Shown in pieces: positions 42,307-51,590 of a DNA stretch of 64,000 bases. Origin of the DNA: Saprospiraceae bacterium (lineage in GTDB: Bacteria; Bacteroidota; Bacteroidia; Chitinophagales; Saprospiraceae). The position numbers and the translations under genes were made by a program. The stretch covers positions 1 to 64,000 of the forward strand of contig JAHDGU010000005.1 in the NCBI GenBank assembly GCA_020627535.1, in the 5' to 3' direction. The notes under the pieces are model-generated. The model did no database searches, was not told where the DNA came from, and worked only from the letters and a program-made list of their open reading frames with translations. The stretch's first letter is position 1. Every line of letters begins with the position of its first letter.

Positions 42307-44325
42307 ATGCAGATACAGAAGATGCTCAGATCTACACTTTCTTTCCTTGCGATCAGTGTGCTAGTAGCGCATACCGCCCTAGCTCAGCTTTCACCTCAAG
42401 AAGCGATCGAGGGTATGGGTCGAGGGATCAATCTCGGCAATACCCTTGAGCCACCTACCGAAGGTGCATGGAATAATGGTCCCGCACAGGAAGCGCACTT
42501 TGATGCGTATCAGGAAGCGGGCTTTACCAATGTGCGTATCCCTGTGCGCTGGGACCTCCATACGGGAAATGCTGTGCCTTATGACATCCAAGACTCATGG
42601 ATGGATCGCGTAGAAGAAGTAGTGGATTGGGCGCTTGATCGAGGATTTTACGTCACACTCAATGGACATCACGAGGACTGGCTCAAAAACAACTATGATG
42701 ATCCCAATCTCAGAGCGCGCTACGACTCGATCTGGGTACAGATCTCTGAGAGATTTAAGGACAAAGACGAGCGGCTACTGATGGAGATCATCAATGAGCC
42801 CAATGGCATGAATCGCTTACAGGTGGACGATCTCAATGCTAGGATTCTTGGAATCATACGAGAGAACAATCCTACGCGAATTGTCATCTTTGGTGGGCAA
42901 GGCTGGGCAAATTCTCCCGATCTACTGCAAGCGGCCATACCAGAAGATGACTATCTGATCGGATACTATCATGCCTATGATCCATGGCCATTTTCTGGTG
43001 AGGGACAAGGCACTTGGGGCACCGCTTCAGACTATGCCCAGCTCACCAACAAATACCAGTCCGTAAAGTCATGGTCTGAGGAGCACGGAGTGCCAGTTCA
43101 TCACAGCGAGTTTGGTGCGATACATGCTTGCGATTACAATTCTCGGATGAGAATCTATGCGCACAATGTGGAGGAATGTATGGTTCATGGATTTGCGTTC
43201 TCTGTATGGGATGATGGTGGCGACTTTGGCATACTTGATAGAGGATCTCATACATGGCCAGAAGTCAAGGATATACTGATCCACTATCACGAGGATTCAC
43301 CCAATCAGATCACTTCTGAGCTTATCGTCGATCCTAGTGATAGTAGTCAAAGTATCTTGGTGCGCTGGAATAATCGGCATGAGGGCGACATGCCGATCAT
43401 CGTGGAAAGAGCCGTAGGAGCTCGCAATCAATTTGAGCGTATTGCAGTACTGCCATCGACGGCAAGGAGTTTCCCAGATCTTGATGTATCTGCTGGCCAG
43501 ACCTATACTTACCGTGTGCATACCATGAGAGAAGACAGCACATTGCTCCACGGATATCCCACAAGAATCAGAATCCTCGCAACTGAGCAGAGTCATTTTG
43601 GCGAAAGCCCACAACAGATCCCCGGAAAGATTGAGGTAGAGGACTATGATGAGGGTGGCGAAGGCCTAGCCTATCACGACAATGATGCGATCAACATCCC
43701 TGGCCAATATCGCCCAGATGAGGGCGTGGACATCGGCGGGACTGATGGTGGATATACACTTGGGTATGTATCCCAAGGTGAGTGGCTCGAATACACGGTA
43801 GACGTGCAGATTAGTGGTGTGTACAGCGTGAGAGCTATGGTCGCTTCCGAACAAGCGAATGGCAGATGGAGCGTAGGCGTTGGTGATCAAGGAGAGTCAG
43901 TGAGCCTACTTGTCCCGAGCACTGGTGACTGGAACGAATATGTGGAAGTCATTGCAGCAGGGGCACTGTCACTAGATGCAGGTCGACAAGTCATGCGGAT
44001 TGATATTCTCAATGATGTACCCTTCAATCTGGACGTGGTTGAGATCAGGCTGGAGAACGTGGCGACAGAAGATCAGGCGGCAGATGTCTTGCAGTTTGAG
44101 CTATATCCCAATCCCGCAAGTGCTGAAGTACAGCTTGTCAGAAGAGCGGAAGATCTCGGCATGGTAGATATAGTGCTCCTAGATGCTCAAGGAAAGCATG
44201 TGAGGACGATGAATACAGAGGGCTATGAGTTGCAATTGGATATTTCAGGAGTAGAGCAAGGGCTGTACTATGTCAAATTGCAATCAGAGCAAGGTGTTGG
44301 CATCCAGTCCTTGGTGATCCAATAG
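42307..44325 (+). CDS. Secreted GH5 endoglucanase with CBM6 and type IX sorting domain
   Basis: 672 residues. Signal peptide (to about residue 26); GH5 catalytic domain about 30-315 with GINLGNTLEPPTEG, acid/base Glu164 in IINEPNG and nucleophile Glu268 in HHSEFGA; a linker Ig/FnIII-like domain about 320-425; CBM6 about 430-580 (KIEVEDYDEGGEGLAYHDND start, GEWLEYTVDV core). A C-terminal type IX secretion domain covers 590-672 (LYPNPASAEVQLV and LSGVEQGLYYVKL-like end). It probably cuts beta-1,4-glucan or a similar chain outside the cell. An iterated 14-mer copy lies in the FnIII-CBM6 linker. Confidence 0.92.
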   Translation: MQIQKMLRSTLSFLAISVLVAHTALAQLSPQEAIEGMGRGINLGNTLEPPTEGAWNNGPAQEAHFDAYQEAGFTNVRIPVRWDLHTGNAVPYDIQDSWMDRVEEVVDWALDRGFYVTLNGHHEDWLKNNYDDPNLRARYDSIWVQISERFKDKDERLLMEIINEPNGMNRLQVDDLNARILGIIRENNPTRIVIFGGQGWANSPDLLQAAIPEDDYLIGYYHAYDPWPFSGEGQGTWGTASDYAQLTNKYQSVKSWSEEHGVPVHHSEFGAIHACDYNSRMRIYAHNVEECMVHGFAFSVWDDGGDFGILDRGSHTWPEVKDILIHYHEDSPNQITSELIVDPSDSSQSILVRWNNRHEGDMPIIVERAVGARNQFERIAVLPSTARSFPDLDVSAGQTYTYRVHTMREDSTLLHGYPTRIRILATEQSHFGESPQQIPGKIEVEDYDEGGEGLAYHDNDAINIPGQYRPDEGVDIGGTDGGYTLGYVSQGEWLEYTVDVQISGVYSVRAMVASEQANGRWSVGVGDQGESVSLLVPSTGDWNEYVEVIAAGALSLDAGRQVMRIDILNDVPFNLDVVEIRLENVATEDQAADVLQFELYPNPASAEVQLVRRAEDLGMVDIVLLDAQGKHVRTMNTEGYELQLDISGVEQGLYYVKLQSEQGVGIQSLVIQ

Positions 44326-44328
44326 ATC

Positions 44329-44361
44329 AAAAAAAGCCCTGAATACGCGCATATTCAGGGC
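44329..44361 (-). terminator. Intrinsic terminator for the PDZ gene
   Basis: On the minus strand GCCCTGAATA and TATTCAGGGC pair perfectly (10 bp, 6-nt loop) and are followed by seven T residues. A second hairpin, GCATCA with TGATGC (44366-44383), sits next to it. The pair separates the convergent GH5 and PDZ genes; the first hairpin may also serve the GH5 transcript, although it lacks a T-run on that strand. Confidence 0.8.
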
Positions 44362-44399
44362 CTAGGCATCACCGTAATGATGCGATAGATTTTTGTCGA

Positions 44400-44849
44400 T
44401 TAAGACTTTGTCTTCTTTTTGGCACAAGACTTTGCACAGCTTTTGGCGCAAGCCTTCTTAGAGGACTTGTCCATAGTTCCGCCATCTACAGTGGCCATCG
44501 GAGATGCCATCGAGATAGATCTGCTGATCACTTGACCATCTCTCATGACACTGAAGTCTACACTTTCGCTTCCTTCATTTGCCTTGAGCAAGCCATTGAG
44601 CTCGTCTACTGATGCTACGCTCGCATCACTGACACTATTGATCTGATCTCCTACATGGATACCAGCTTTGTGAGCAGGCCCGTCTTCTTTGACATTGGTA
44701 AATACGAGAGTGCCATTGACGACATCGACTGTCGCGCCAAGGCACATTTCTGGGCTACAAGACTTCTTACAAGATACTTTGTCAGCAGTCTGAGCGCTGA
44801 GTGCAAGACCGCAAAGTGCTATACACAGTGTGAAAAAGAGTTTTTTCAT
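44400..44849 (-). CDS. Exported PDZ-domain protein with Cys/Lys tail
   Basis: 149 residues. Signal peptide MKKLFFTLCIALCGLALSAQ, then a short Cys-rich segment (CKKSCSPEMC, residues 27-36) and one PDZ domain (about 36-115, LVFTNVKEDGPAHKAGIHVGDQINSV with the GLGF-like loop LGATV). The last 25 residues are Lys/Cys-rich, with three CAKS-type repeats (ACAKSCAKSCAKKK). It resembles the PDZ part of HtrA but has no protease domain. The clustered Cys could bind metal or cross-link. It is monocistronic, with its own terminator. Confidence 0.75.
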   Translation of the reverse strand: MKKLFFTLCIALCGLALSAQTADKVSCKKSCSPEMCLGATVDVVNGTLVFTNVKEDGPAHKAGIHVGDQINSVSDASVASVDELNGLLKANEGSESVDFSVMRDGQVISRSISMASPMATVDGGTMDKSSKKACAKSCAKSCAKKKTKS

Positions 44850-44964
44850 GATTGGATAGATTAAATGAATTTGATACAGTAAAATTATAACATCTTAGTT
44901 ACGCAATGTGAAGGGCAATGTGTATGCCAGTTTGCACACATTTACACTCAATAACAAATCAGCC

Positions 44965-45390
44965 ATGGAAAACCTGAAGAAGATAGAGCACATCGGTATC
45001 GCGGTACATGACATCGAGGAGAGCAATGAGCTCTTTGAGAAGCTACTTGGTATCGCGCCGTACAAGCAAGAGCTCGTCGAGAGTGAGCATGTGTTGACTT
45101 CCTTCTTCCGCTCTGGGCCCAATAAGATCGAGCTGCTGCAGGCGACACATGAGGATAGTGCCATCGCCAAGTATCTTGAGCGCAAGAAGCCAGGCATCCA
45201 TCACATCGCCTTTGCTGTAGATGATATATACGCAGAGATGGATCGCTTACGCGAAAATGGCTTTGTACTCCTCAATGAAAAGCCAAAGCGAGGTGCAGAT
45301 AATAAACTCGTCTGCTTTGTACATCCCAAGACTGCCAACGGTGTCTTGGTAGAGCTCTGCCAAGAGATGAGTGAGTCAGAGAAGGTCTAG
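44965..45390 (+). CDS. mce: Methylmalonyl-CoA epimerase
   Basis: 141 residues from the ATG at 44965. This is a VOC-fold protein with KIEHIGIAVHDIEESNELFEKLLG at 6-29, SFFRSGPNKIELLQ near 45-58, KPGIHHIAFAVDDIYAEMDRL near 73-93, and KTANGVLVELCQ near the end. The metal ligands His9, Glu56, His79 and Glu131 of the family appear present (position numbers approximate). It swaps the 2R and 2S forms of methylmalonyl-CoA between propionate and succinate metabolism. The mutase genes are not in the window. Confidence 0.92.
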   Translation: MENLKKIEHIGIAVHDIEESNELFEKLLGIAPYKQELVESEHVLTSFFRSGPNKIELLQATHEDSAIAKYLERKKPGIHHIAFAVDDIYAEMDRLRENGFVLLNEKPKRGADNKLVCFVHPKTANGVLVELCQEMSESEKV

Positions 45391-45431
45391 TAGGCAGATT
45401 ATCAGGGATTTACATTTCGATAAACTAAATA

Positions 45432-45487
45432 TTTAGTAGAAATACTAAAAAAGTAGTTGCAATACTAAATACTTAGGAATACCTTTG
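45432..45487 (+). promoter_or_regulatory. BlaI-type operators over the blaI/M56 promoter
   Basis: TTTAGTA-GAAA-TACTAAA (45432-45449) is a perfect 7-bp dyad. TAGT-TGCAAT-ACTA (45454-45467) is a second, shorter one. A TTG at 45457-45459 and an exact TAnnTTTG box (TACCTTTG, 45480-45487) are 20 nt apart, so the second dyad covers the -33 region. BlaI/MecI repressors bind TACTA/TAGTA dyads, so this is a convincing autorepression region. The -7 box also rules out translation from the TTG at 45485. Confidence 0.75.
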
Positions 45488-45505
45488 AGTCAAAGCTCAT
45501 GCTAT

Positions 45506-45865
45506 ATGAAGAAGTTGACGCGCAAGGAAGAAGAAATCATGCAGATCCTCTGGCAGATGGATCGTGCCTTCATCAAGGACATCGTCGAGGCGATGCCTGC
45601 ACCCAAACCACATTACAACACGGTCTCTACGATGATGAAGATCTTGGAAGAGAAGCAATTTGTCTCCAAGGAGAAATTTGGTAATATGCTCAGCTATAGT
45701 CCTCTGGTGAAAAGGGAAGACTACAAGACAGATGCACTTGGGGATCTAGTCAACAAGTACTTTGACAATTCTGCTCAGAATCTGGTCTTGCACTTCGCCC
45801 AAAACGAGAATATCTCCGAGAAGGAGCTCGAAGAGATTCTCAAAATGATCAAATCTCAAAAATGA
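45506..45865 (+). CDS. BlaI/MecI/CopY family repressor
   Basis: 119 residues from the ATG at 45506. The winged helix has MKKLTRKEEEIMQILWQMDRAFIKDIVEAM and NTVSTMMKILEEKQFVSKEKFGNMLSYSPLV; the C-terminal helices form the dimer and carry the proteolysis region. BlaI proteins repress their own operon until a membrane M56 peptidase triggers their removal. The next gene overlaps by 4 nt and encodes that peptidase type. No beta-lactamase gene is near, so the target is probably not a penicillinase. Confidence 0.9.
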   Translation: MKKLTRKEEEIMQILWQMDRAFIKDIVEAMPAPKPHYNTVSTMMKILEEKQFVSKEKFGNMLSYSPLVKREDYKTDALGDLVNKYFDNSAQNLVLHFAQNENISEKELEEILKMIKSQK

Positions 45866-47628
45866 CGCTCATGACCTATTTGATACATTCTTCAATTCTC
45901 TTGGGTTTCACAGCCTTGTTTTATTGGTTGTTCTTACGTCGAGAGACATTCTACAGACTCAATCGATGGATATTACTCGGATCTGTCTTGCTCTCAGTGA
46001 CGCTGCCATTGATCAGCATACCGCAGTACTTGTCACTGCGAACTCAGGGCAAGGCAAAGGTCAGCCTTGTGGAGAATACAATACAACAAACTTTGCCTGT
46101 GCTGGTGCAGGAAGCTCCTCAAGAGCGGACGAGCCCGCAAGTGATCCATGCTCCTGCATCAGATCTTGTGACGCAGAGATCCGGGATTGGATGGTATGAT
46201 TTGATTAAATACCTCTACATATCAGGAGTGATCATTTTCTCTCTTGTCTTCGTGATACAATTGGTCGTATTGCTTGCGAGAAGATTTACACTCAACAGTG
46301 TACAGTCAGGAAAGTACACCATCGTAGAACTTATTAAGGATCATGAGCCATACTCTTTTCTCAACAGCATCTACATCAACCCGAGCAGCTATGATCAGAA
46401 TACCTACGAGCACATCTTTGAGCACGAGAAGGTACATGTAGACCAGGCCCACTTTATGGACAAGTTAGTTGCTGAAGTCTTGGTGATTGTCTTCTGGTTC
46501 AATCCTTTTGTCTGGTACCTCAGAGGAGCACTCAGTAAGAATCTGGAATTTCTCACAGATCAAAGTCTCCTTCGTCAAGGTCTTCCCAAGCAAGAGTATC
46601 AGATGAGCCTTCTGAAAGTGTCGACTTCGACAAAACCATTTAACCTTAGCACAAGCTATAATAATTCATTTCTCAAAAACAGAATCATGATGATGAATGC
46701 AAAGAACTCAACAGTAACATCCTACTGGAAATACCTTTTTATACTTCCACTTTTTATTTTTTCTCTCGCAATGCTCAATGCAGTGGATCAGGGTGATAGA
46801 ACGCCAAGTGGAGTCAAGCTGTCAAATCCAGTACAAGAAAACATGGCTTCACCAACAGAGAATGAAGACAAGAAGGATGGTCAGAAAATGAAGGAGAATA
46901 TTTCTTCTGATCACAAAATGCAAACTGAGGTCAAGACTCAGATCAAAAAGATAAAGCCTGAGCAGGAATCAGACGGAGTCATGGATAAAGCCATGAATGA
47001 AGTTGAGCTTGATTTGCCTGAATTTTCAAGCTTTACGGCTGGTAATACTGCCAATGTATACGTGACTCAGGGCAATCGACAGAAAGTCGTAGTGAAAGGT
47101 CCACAATACCTCATTGACAAATTGAACAAACAAGTGAATGGTGAACACTGGGATATCAATTTCCAAGAAAAGAGTAGATGGAAGAATAATAACTACAATG
47201 AGGATATCAATGTGTACATCACCATCAAAAACCTACGCCATGCAGGCGTCAGTGGTGTCGGGAATATCAAAGGAATGAATGCTTTCAAAGTCAATAATGA
47301 TGTCAAGTTTGCCTGTAGTGGTGTCGGTAATATTGAAATGGAAGTACATGCTAATGATATCAGCTGTGGTGTATCTGGAGCTGGATCCATGATGCTCAAG
47401 GGAAGTGGTGATCACTTCAATGTAGCGATTAGTGGAAGTGGCCATGTAGATGCTCCCTATCTCAGTGTCAAGACTGCTCAGATGCAAATCTCAGGGGCGG
47501 GAAATATAGCAGCAGAGGTCTCTGACGAGCTCAGAGTCACGATCAGTGGATCAGGCTCTGTGAAATATCGCGGAAATCCCAAGGTGAAAAAGACTGTCTC
47601 TGGCAATGGGTCAGTAGTAGCCTACTAG
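45862..47628 (+). CDS. BlaR1-like M56 metallopeptidase fused to a DUF2807 head domain
   Basis: 588 residues. Membrane helices lie at about 5-23, 35-53, 117-138 and 203-220, with a cytoplasmic-side HEKVH zinc site at 188-192 and Glu229 as a likely third ligand. A further helix is near 290-308. A linker rich in Lys/Glu follows (about 320-380). The C-terminus (about 385-588) is not a penicillin-binding sensor but a DUF2807 beta-helix, with repeats such as GVSGVGNIKG, GVSGAGSMMLKG and ISGSGSVKY. Other M56 proteins in this phylum carry varied outer domains, so DUF2807 may be the sensor here. The signal is unknown. Confidence 0.87.
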   Translation: MTLMTYLIHSSILLGFTALFYWLFLRRETFYRLNRWILLGSVLLSVTLPLISIPQYLSLRTQGKAKVSLVENTIQQTLPVLVQEAPQERTSPQVIHAPASDLVTQRSGIGWYDLIKYLYISGVIIFSLVFVIQLVVLLARRFTLNSVQSGKYTIVELIKDHEPYSFLNSIYINPSSYDQNTYEHIFEHEKVHVDQAHFMDKLVAEVLVIVFWFNPFVWYLRGALSKNLEFLTDQSLLRQGLPKQEYQMSLLKVSTSTKPFNLSTSYNNSFLKNRIMMMNAKNSTVTSYWKYLFILPLFIFSLAMLNAVDQGDRTPSGVKLSNPVQENMASPTENEDKKDGQKMKENISSDHKMQTEVKTQIKKIKPEQESDGVMDKAMNEVELDLPEFSSFTAGNTANVYVTQGNRQKVVVKGPQYLIDKLNKQVNGEHWDINFQEKSRWKNNNYNEDINVYITIKNLRHAGVSGVGNIKGMNAFKVNNDVKFACSGVGNIEMEVHANDISCGVSGAGSMMLKGSGDHFNVAISGSGHVDAPYLSVKTAQMQISGAGNIAAEVSDELRVTISGSGSVKYRGNPKVKKTVSGNGSVVAY

Positions 47629-47677
47629 ATCTAGTAGAAAAATTCAAATAGTCAAATACTTTTCTTTCTAGGAGATT

Positions 47678-47700
47678 TCAGAATCCGTATTGGATTCTGA
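47678..47700. other. Perfect hairpin between genes
   Basis: TCAGAATCC and GGATTCTGA (9 bp, 5-nt loop) lie 50 nt after the M56 stop and 89 nt before the next gene. No T-run follows on either strand, so it may be an operator or a weak transcript end. Confidence 0.45.
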
Positions 47701-47788
47701 GCTCCCTAGAAGTAGCCACTTGACATGTCCCGTCAACGGATGTGCAGTGACCCTCTCGTCTTTTCTTAAAACCTGTAAACACACAAGA

Positions 47789-50164
47789 ATGAAGTTTCAC
47801 GGCCTCATAATAGCTCTGCTTTGTACCATAGTGACCCTTGGCGCACAAGAGAAGACTATAGAAGCGCACAGAATCTCAGGTGCCATATCAGTCGATGGCC
47901 ATTTGGATGAAGCCATATGGTCAAATATCCCAGTAGGCGCATCGGGTTTGACCAATTTCCGACCGACTGATGGCGAACCCATGTCTCAGAGATCGGAGGT
48001 CAAATTGGCTTATGACGACAACTCTATTTATGTCGCTGCCACTTTATATGAAAATGGACGAGATAGCATCAAGACAGAGTTGGTCGCTAGAGACAATATC
48101 GGCTTGTCCGATTTTTTTGGCTTTTACATCGATACCTATGGCAATGGGACGAACGCATTCGAATTTATTCTGCAAGCAACGGGTGTTCAATTTGATGCAA
48201 GACTTACGCCGCAGAATGAAGATCAATCGTGGAATGCTGTATGGTATAGCGATGTGCATATCACGGATACAGCTTGGTTTGCTGAAATTGAGATTCCATT
48301 TTCAGCTTTGAGATTTTCTACCGAAGAATCGCAAGACTGGCGCATCAACTTCTTCAGAAGAAGAGCTGCTACAGGAGAACAAGGAAATTGGGTTGCGGTA
48401 GATCTTGAGCAAGACAATACCTTTTTGATTAGTACTGCCAAGATTGAAGGTCTCTACGACATTGATGCACCCGTGAGATTATCCATCTCACCTTATGCTG
48501 CTGCATATGCCAATCAGGTACGCGAAGCTGGCGGGTCCAATGAGTCCTCATATAATTATAGTTTGGGAATGGATCTGAAGTATGGACTGACAGATGCATT
48601 CACACTTGACATGACTTTGATTCCAGATTTTAATCAAGTAAGGTCTGACGATCAAGTGCTCAATCTTAGTCCTGCAGAAGTCTACTTTGCAGAAAATAGA
48701 GCATTCTTCACAGAAGGAATTGAGCTTTTCAACAAAGGAGGATTGTTCTATTCGCGTAGGATAGGAAATGGGCGAAGAATGCTGAATGGAACGAAAATTT
48801 CTGGCCGGACAAAAGGTGGTTTGGGAATCGGATTATTTAATGCCATCGAGGCCGAAGACTTCATTGAGTCGGTAGACCCTGAGTCTGGAAAGACAGAGCG
48901 TATCACTACAGCACCTCTAAGTAACTACAATGTAGTAGTGCTGGATAAAGATCTAAAGAATAATTCGTCTATTACTCTCACCAATACGAATGTATGGCGA
49001 TCCGGAAATTACTCTGACGCAAATGTCACCGGTCTGAATTACAACATCAAGAATAAGAAACAGAGCTTCGGGACAAGGGGCGAAGTTCAATATTCCAATA
49101 TTACCCGTCCAGAGCAAAGTAATAAAGATGGATATAGATTGCACCTTGTAGCAGACAAGCTCAATGGATCATTCGTCTATGGGGCAAGATACATAGAAGT
49201 CTCTCCACAGTATGATCAGAATGATCTTGGATTCCTTCCATTCAATAACTACCGCGAAGCTGGTATCTTTTTTCGCTATAGGGATTTTGATGGTTTATGG
49301 AAATTTCAACGATTCAATTCATGGTTCAATATATACACGAGTCGTGAGTATGACTCCAATCGCTATTACAGGAGCTATGTGAATCTTGGATTTTGGGCTC
49401 AATTCCCCTCTTTAGTGCAACTGGAGCTATGGGGTTTTCGGCAGTTTGCCGGAAATGACATCTACGAAGCAAGGCAGCGAGGACGGTTTGTCAAGAGATC
49501 TGATCAACAGGTATTTGGCTTTTGGATGAGCAGTGACAATCGGAAGAAAATCAATGTCCAGGCCTTTGGATCTTGGGCGACGAGAGAAAATGATGAAGGT
49601 CTTAATCGTGACTTCGGTACGCGATGGAGCTACAGACATAGTGATAAAATCTCCCTTCGATTCAACAACTACATATCTTGGAGAGATGATCTGCAGGCAT
49701 ATGTGACTCATCTCTCGTCTGATGATATTTTGTTTGGACAAAGGGATCAATCTATCGTCTCCAATGTCCTCGGTGTTGATTATACGATTAACAATAGACT
49801 TTCATTTGACCTCAGAGTCCGTCATTGGTGGACCAAGATCGGCTATGACAGATACTTTGACCTACTTGAGGATGGTGGATTGGAAGAAATTGACTATGCT
49901 GACAATCACAACGTGAGTTTTAACTCCTTCAACTTGGATGCAAATCTCAGATGGATATTTGCGCCTGGGAGTGAGCTTCGTCTGGTCTGGAAGAAAACGA
50001 TCACAGGACAACTAGCTGATCCCTCTTGGGATTATGACAAATTGAAATATCGTGATGGCCTTAACTCTCTCAGAAATTTCGGTCAGAATCAGAGTTTCTC
50101 GATCAGCTGCTTGTACTTTCTTGACTATGCTAGAGATATCCGGAGGGTGGCGAATAATAGGTAA
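47789..50164 (+). CDS. DUF5916 outer-membrane protein with CBM9-like domain (paralog 2)
   Basis: 791 residues from the ATG at 47789; the frame opens further up but the signal peptide (MKFHGLIIALLCTIVTLGAQ) fixes this start. The CBM9-like domain runs about 25-220 (ISVDGHLDEAIW start, WNAVWYSDVHITDTAWFAEIEIPFSALRF later). The barrel follows, with PDFNQVRSDDQVLNLSPAEVYF and ENRAFFTEGIELF. It aligns with the 826-residue protein at 4305-6785 over its whole length. Both would be assembled by BamA and sit in the outer membrane. The ligand is unknown. The gene is clearly richer in A/T than its paralog, which may point to separate origins. Confidence 0.87.
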   Translation: MKFHGLIIALLCTIVTLGAQEKTIEAHRISGAISVDGHLDEAIWSNIPVGASGLTNFRPTDGEPMSQRSEVKLAYDDNSIYVAATLYENGRDSIKTELVARDNIGLSDFFGFYIDTYGNGTNAFEFILQATGVQFDARLTPQNEDQSWNAVWYSDVHITDTAWFAEIEIPFSALRFSTEESQDWRINFFRRRAATGEQGNWVAVDLEQDNTFLISTAKIEGLYDIDAPVRLSISPYAAAYANQVREAGGSNESSYNYSLGMDLKYGLTDAFTLDMTLIPDFNQVRSDDQVLNLSPAEVYFAENRAFFTEGIELFNKGGLFYSRRIGNGRRMLNGTKISGRTKGGLGIGLFNAIEAEDFIESVDPESGKTERITTAPLSNYNVVVLDKDLKNNSSITLTNTNVWRSGNYSDANVTGLNYNIKNKKQSFGTRGEVQYSNITRPEQSNKDGYRLHLVADKLNGSFVYGARYIEVSPQYDQNDLGFLPFNNYREAGIFFRYRDFDGLWKFQRFNSWFNIYTSREYDSNRYYRSYVNLGFWAQFPSLVQLELWGFRQFAGNDIYEARQRGRFVKRSDQQVFGFWMSSDNRKKINVQAFGSWATRENDEGLNRDFGTRWSYRHSDKISLRFNNYISWRDDLQAYVTHLSSDDILFGQRDQSIVSNVLGVDYTINNRLSFDLRVRHWWTKIGYDRYFDLLEDGGLEEIDYADNHNVSFNSFNLDANLRWIFAPGSELRLVWKKTITGQLADPSWDYDKLKYRDGLNSLRNFGQNQSFSISCLYFLDYARDIRRVANNR

Positions 50165-50262
50165 AAAAGTAGTGAAAAAATTCTGTTAGTGTTCGCTGGT
50201 TAGATCAGATTTTCAGCAAAATTTCGAAAGCTGCATTTTGCACATGGGCTTTGAGTATAGAC

Positions 50263-51399
50263 CTATCTCTGGCTTTCTTCATCCGCTTTTAGAACCTTGT
50301 TACTTGGGTTCCACTTGAAGGGATAAACGCTTTGTTTCAAAAATCCTTTTGGGAATGCGACGTTTTCCAAACCGGTGCCTGAAGGCCATTGATCACCAGG
50401 TAGATGATAGGTTCCAAATATCATGTCCAAAATTGGAAACATTACGGCAAAGTTCTTTCCATAGAATTCAGGTTCGACACAGTGGTGCCAATGATGATAC
50501 TGGGGTGTGGTAATTATGTATTTGAGGAACCCAAATCTGATATTCGTATTTGCATGAATTAGTACGGCATGAATAGCCAGTACTACAACGAAGACATTGA
50601 ATGCGAGACTCGAGAAGCCAAGAATGTAGATTGGAATAAATGACATCGATCTTGTCACAAAGATGTCGATAAAGTGAGTTCTAGAACCGGCAAGCCAGTC
50701 CATATTTTTAGTAGAGTGATGAATGGAATGAAACCTCCAGAGGTATTGATGAGAATGAAAGAACCTATGTGTCCAGTACTGAAATAGATCAGACACCAGA
50801 AGGGCGCCCAGCAACTGAACGACAAAGGGTGTGGATTGTACCCATTGATGTACGCCGTCCAGGTTCAAATCACCGAATAGAAAGACGGCTGGCTCTCGAG
50901 TAATTACACCGAATAATTGGATAAAAAGATGACTGACGGTAAAATAGAGAAGATCAGTGCGCCACTCTGGGTGAAATCTTGATTGCTCTTCATTCTTGGG
51001 AAATGCGAGTTCTATGGGAACAAATATTATGACCATTAAGAGTAGGTCAAGCAACAACCAATCAAGGCCCAGGGACCATTGTGTCTGTTGTACGGCACGG
51101 CCTTCTACTGTGAATCCTCCGAGAAAGATCGCTAGAGCACATAGAATTATTCCTATTGTAGCGTAGCGCTTCTTTTTGCTAAGGAGAAAACTTACAATTG
51201 AAAATACAAAGGACAAAGCTATTGCAACAAACATGAGTTTTTCAACAAATTCTGCTGAATAGATTTTTCTCAGATCCGCAGTGGTCAGTAACTCTGGGAA
51301 TTTAAAACAAAGGATTCCTAACAATGATGAAGCAGCTAGGAAAATGGAGAGTATTCCACTTATTTTGCCTTCACCAATCCTAACTCGGGGATTTGACAT
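50263..51399 (-). CDS. Sterol desaturase/fatty acid hydroxylase family protein
   Basis: 378 residues. Four hydrophobic helices in the first 150 residues precede the hydroxylase domain (about 180-330). The di-iron His boxes are HRFFH, WRFHSIHHS and QYHHWHH, with a further H in THFIDI. The enzymes hydroxylate or desaturate lipids in the inner membrane, using O2. Substrates in bacteria include sphingolipids, carotenoids and hopanoids; which applies here is open. The N-terminal helices are longer than in the minimal family member. It stands alone, convergent with the DUF5916 gene. Confidence 0.85.
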   Translation of the reverse strand: MSNPRVRIGEGKISGILSIFLAASSLLGILCFKFPELLTTADLRKIYSAEFVEKLMFVAIALSFVFSIVSFLLSKKKRYATIGIILCALAIFLGGFTVEGRAVQQTQWSLGLDWLLLDLLLMVIIFVPIELAFPKNEEQSRFHPEWRTDLLYFTVSHLFIQLFGVITREPAVFLFGDLNLDGVHQWVQSTPFVVQLLGALLVSDLFQYWTHRFFHSHQYLWRFHSIHHSTKNMDWLAGSRTHFIDIFVTRSMSFIPIYILGFSSLAFNVFVVVLAIHAVLIHANTNIRFGFLKYIITTPQYHHWHHCVEPEFYGKNFAVMFPILDMIFGTYHLPGDQWPSGTGLENVAFPKGFLKQSVYPFKWNPSNKVLKADEESQR

Positions 51400-51590
51400 G
51401 TCAATCTAACGTTGCTATGTTAAATATATTATCAATTGTGACATCTTGAAGAGTTCCCAGCTTCTCATGACTGGATGATCTGTTTAGGCCTTGTAAATTT
51501 GAAAGTCCACTATGGACAGTATGCGAGTTGATTTATCACGTACAAATAACAGGACAGATTCTACAGAAATTAGCGAGATCAACCTTGTTT

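Noticed and set aside
45485-45505. TTG start seven codons upstream for the BlaI-type repressor
   Set aside because: The TTG is part of the -7 box TACCTTTG, so it would not be transcribed.
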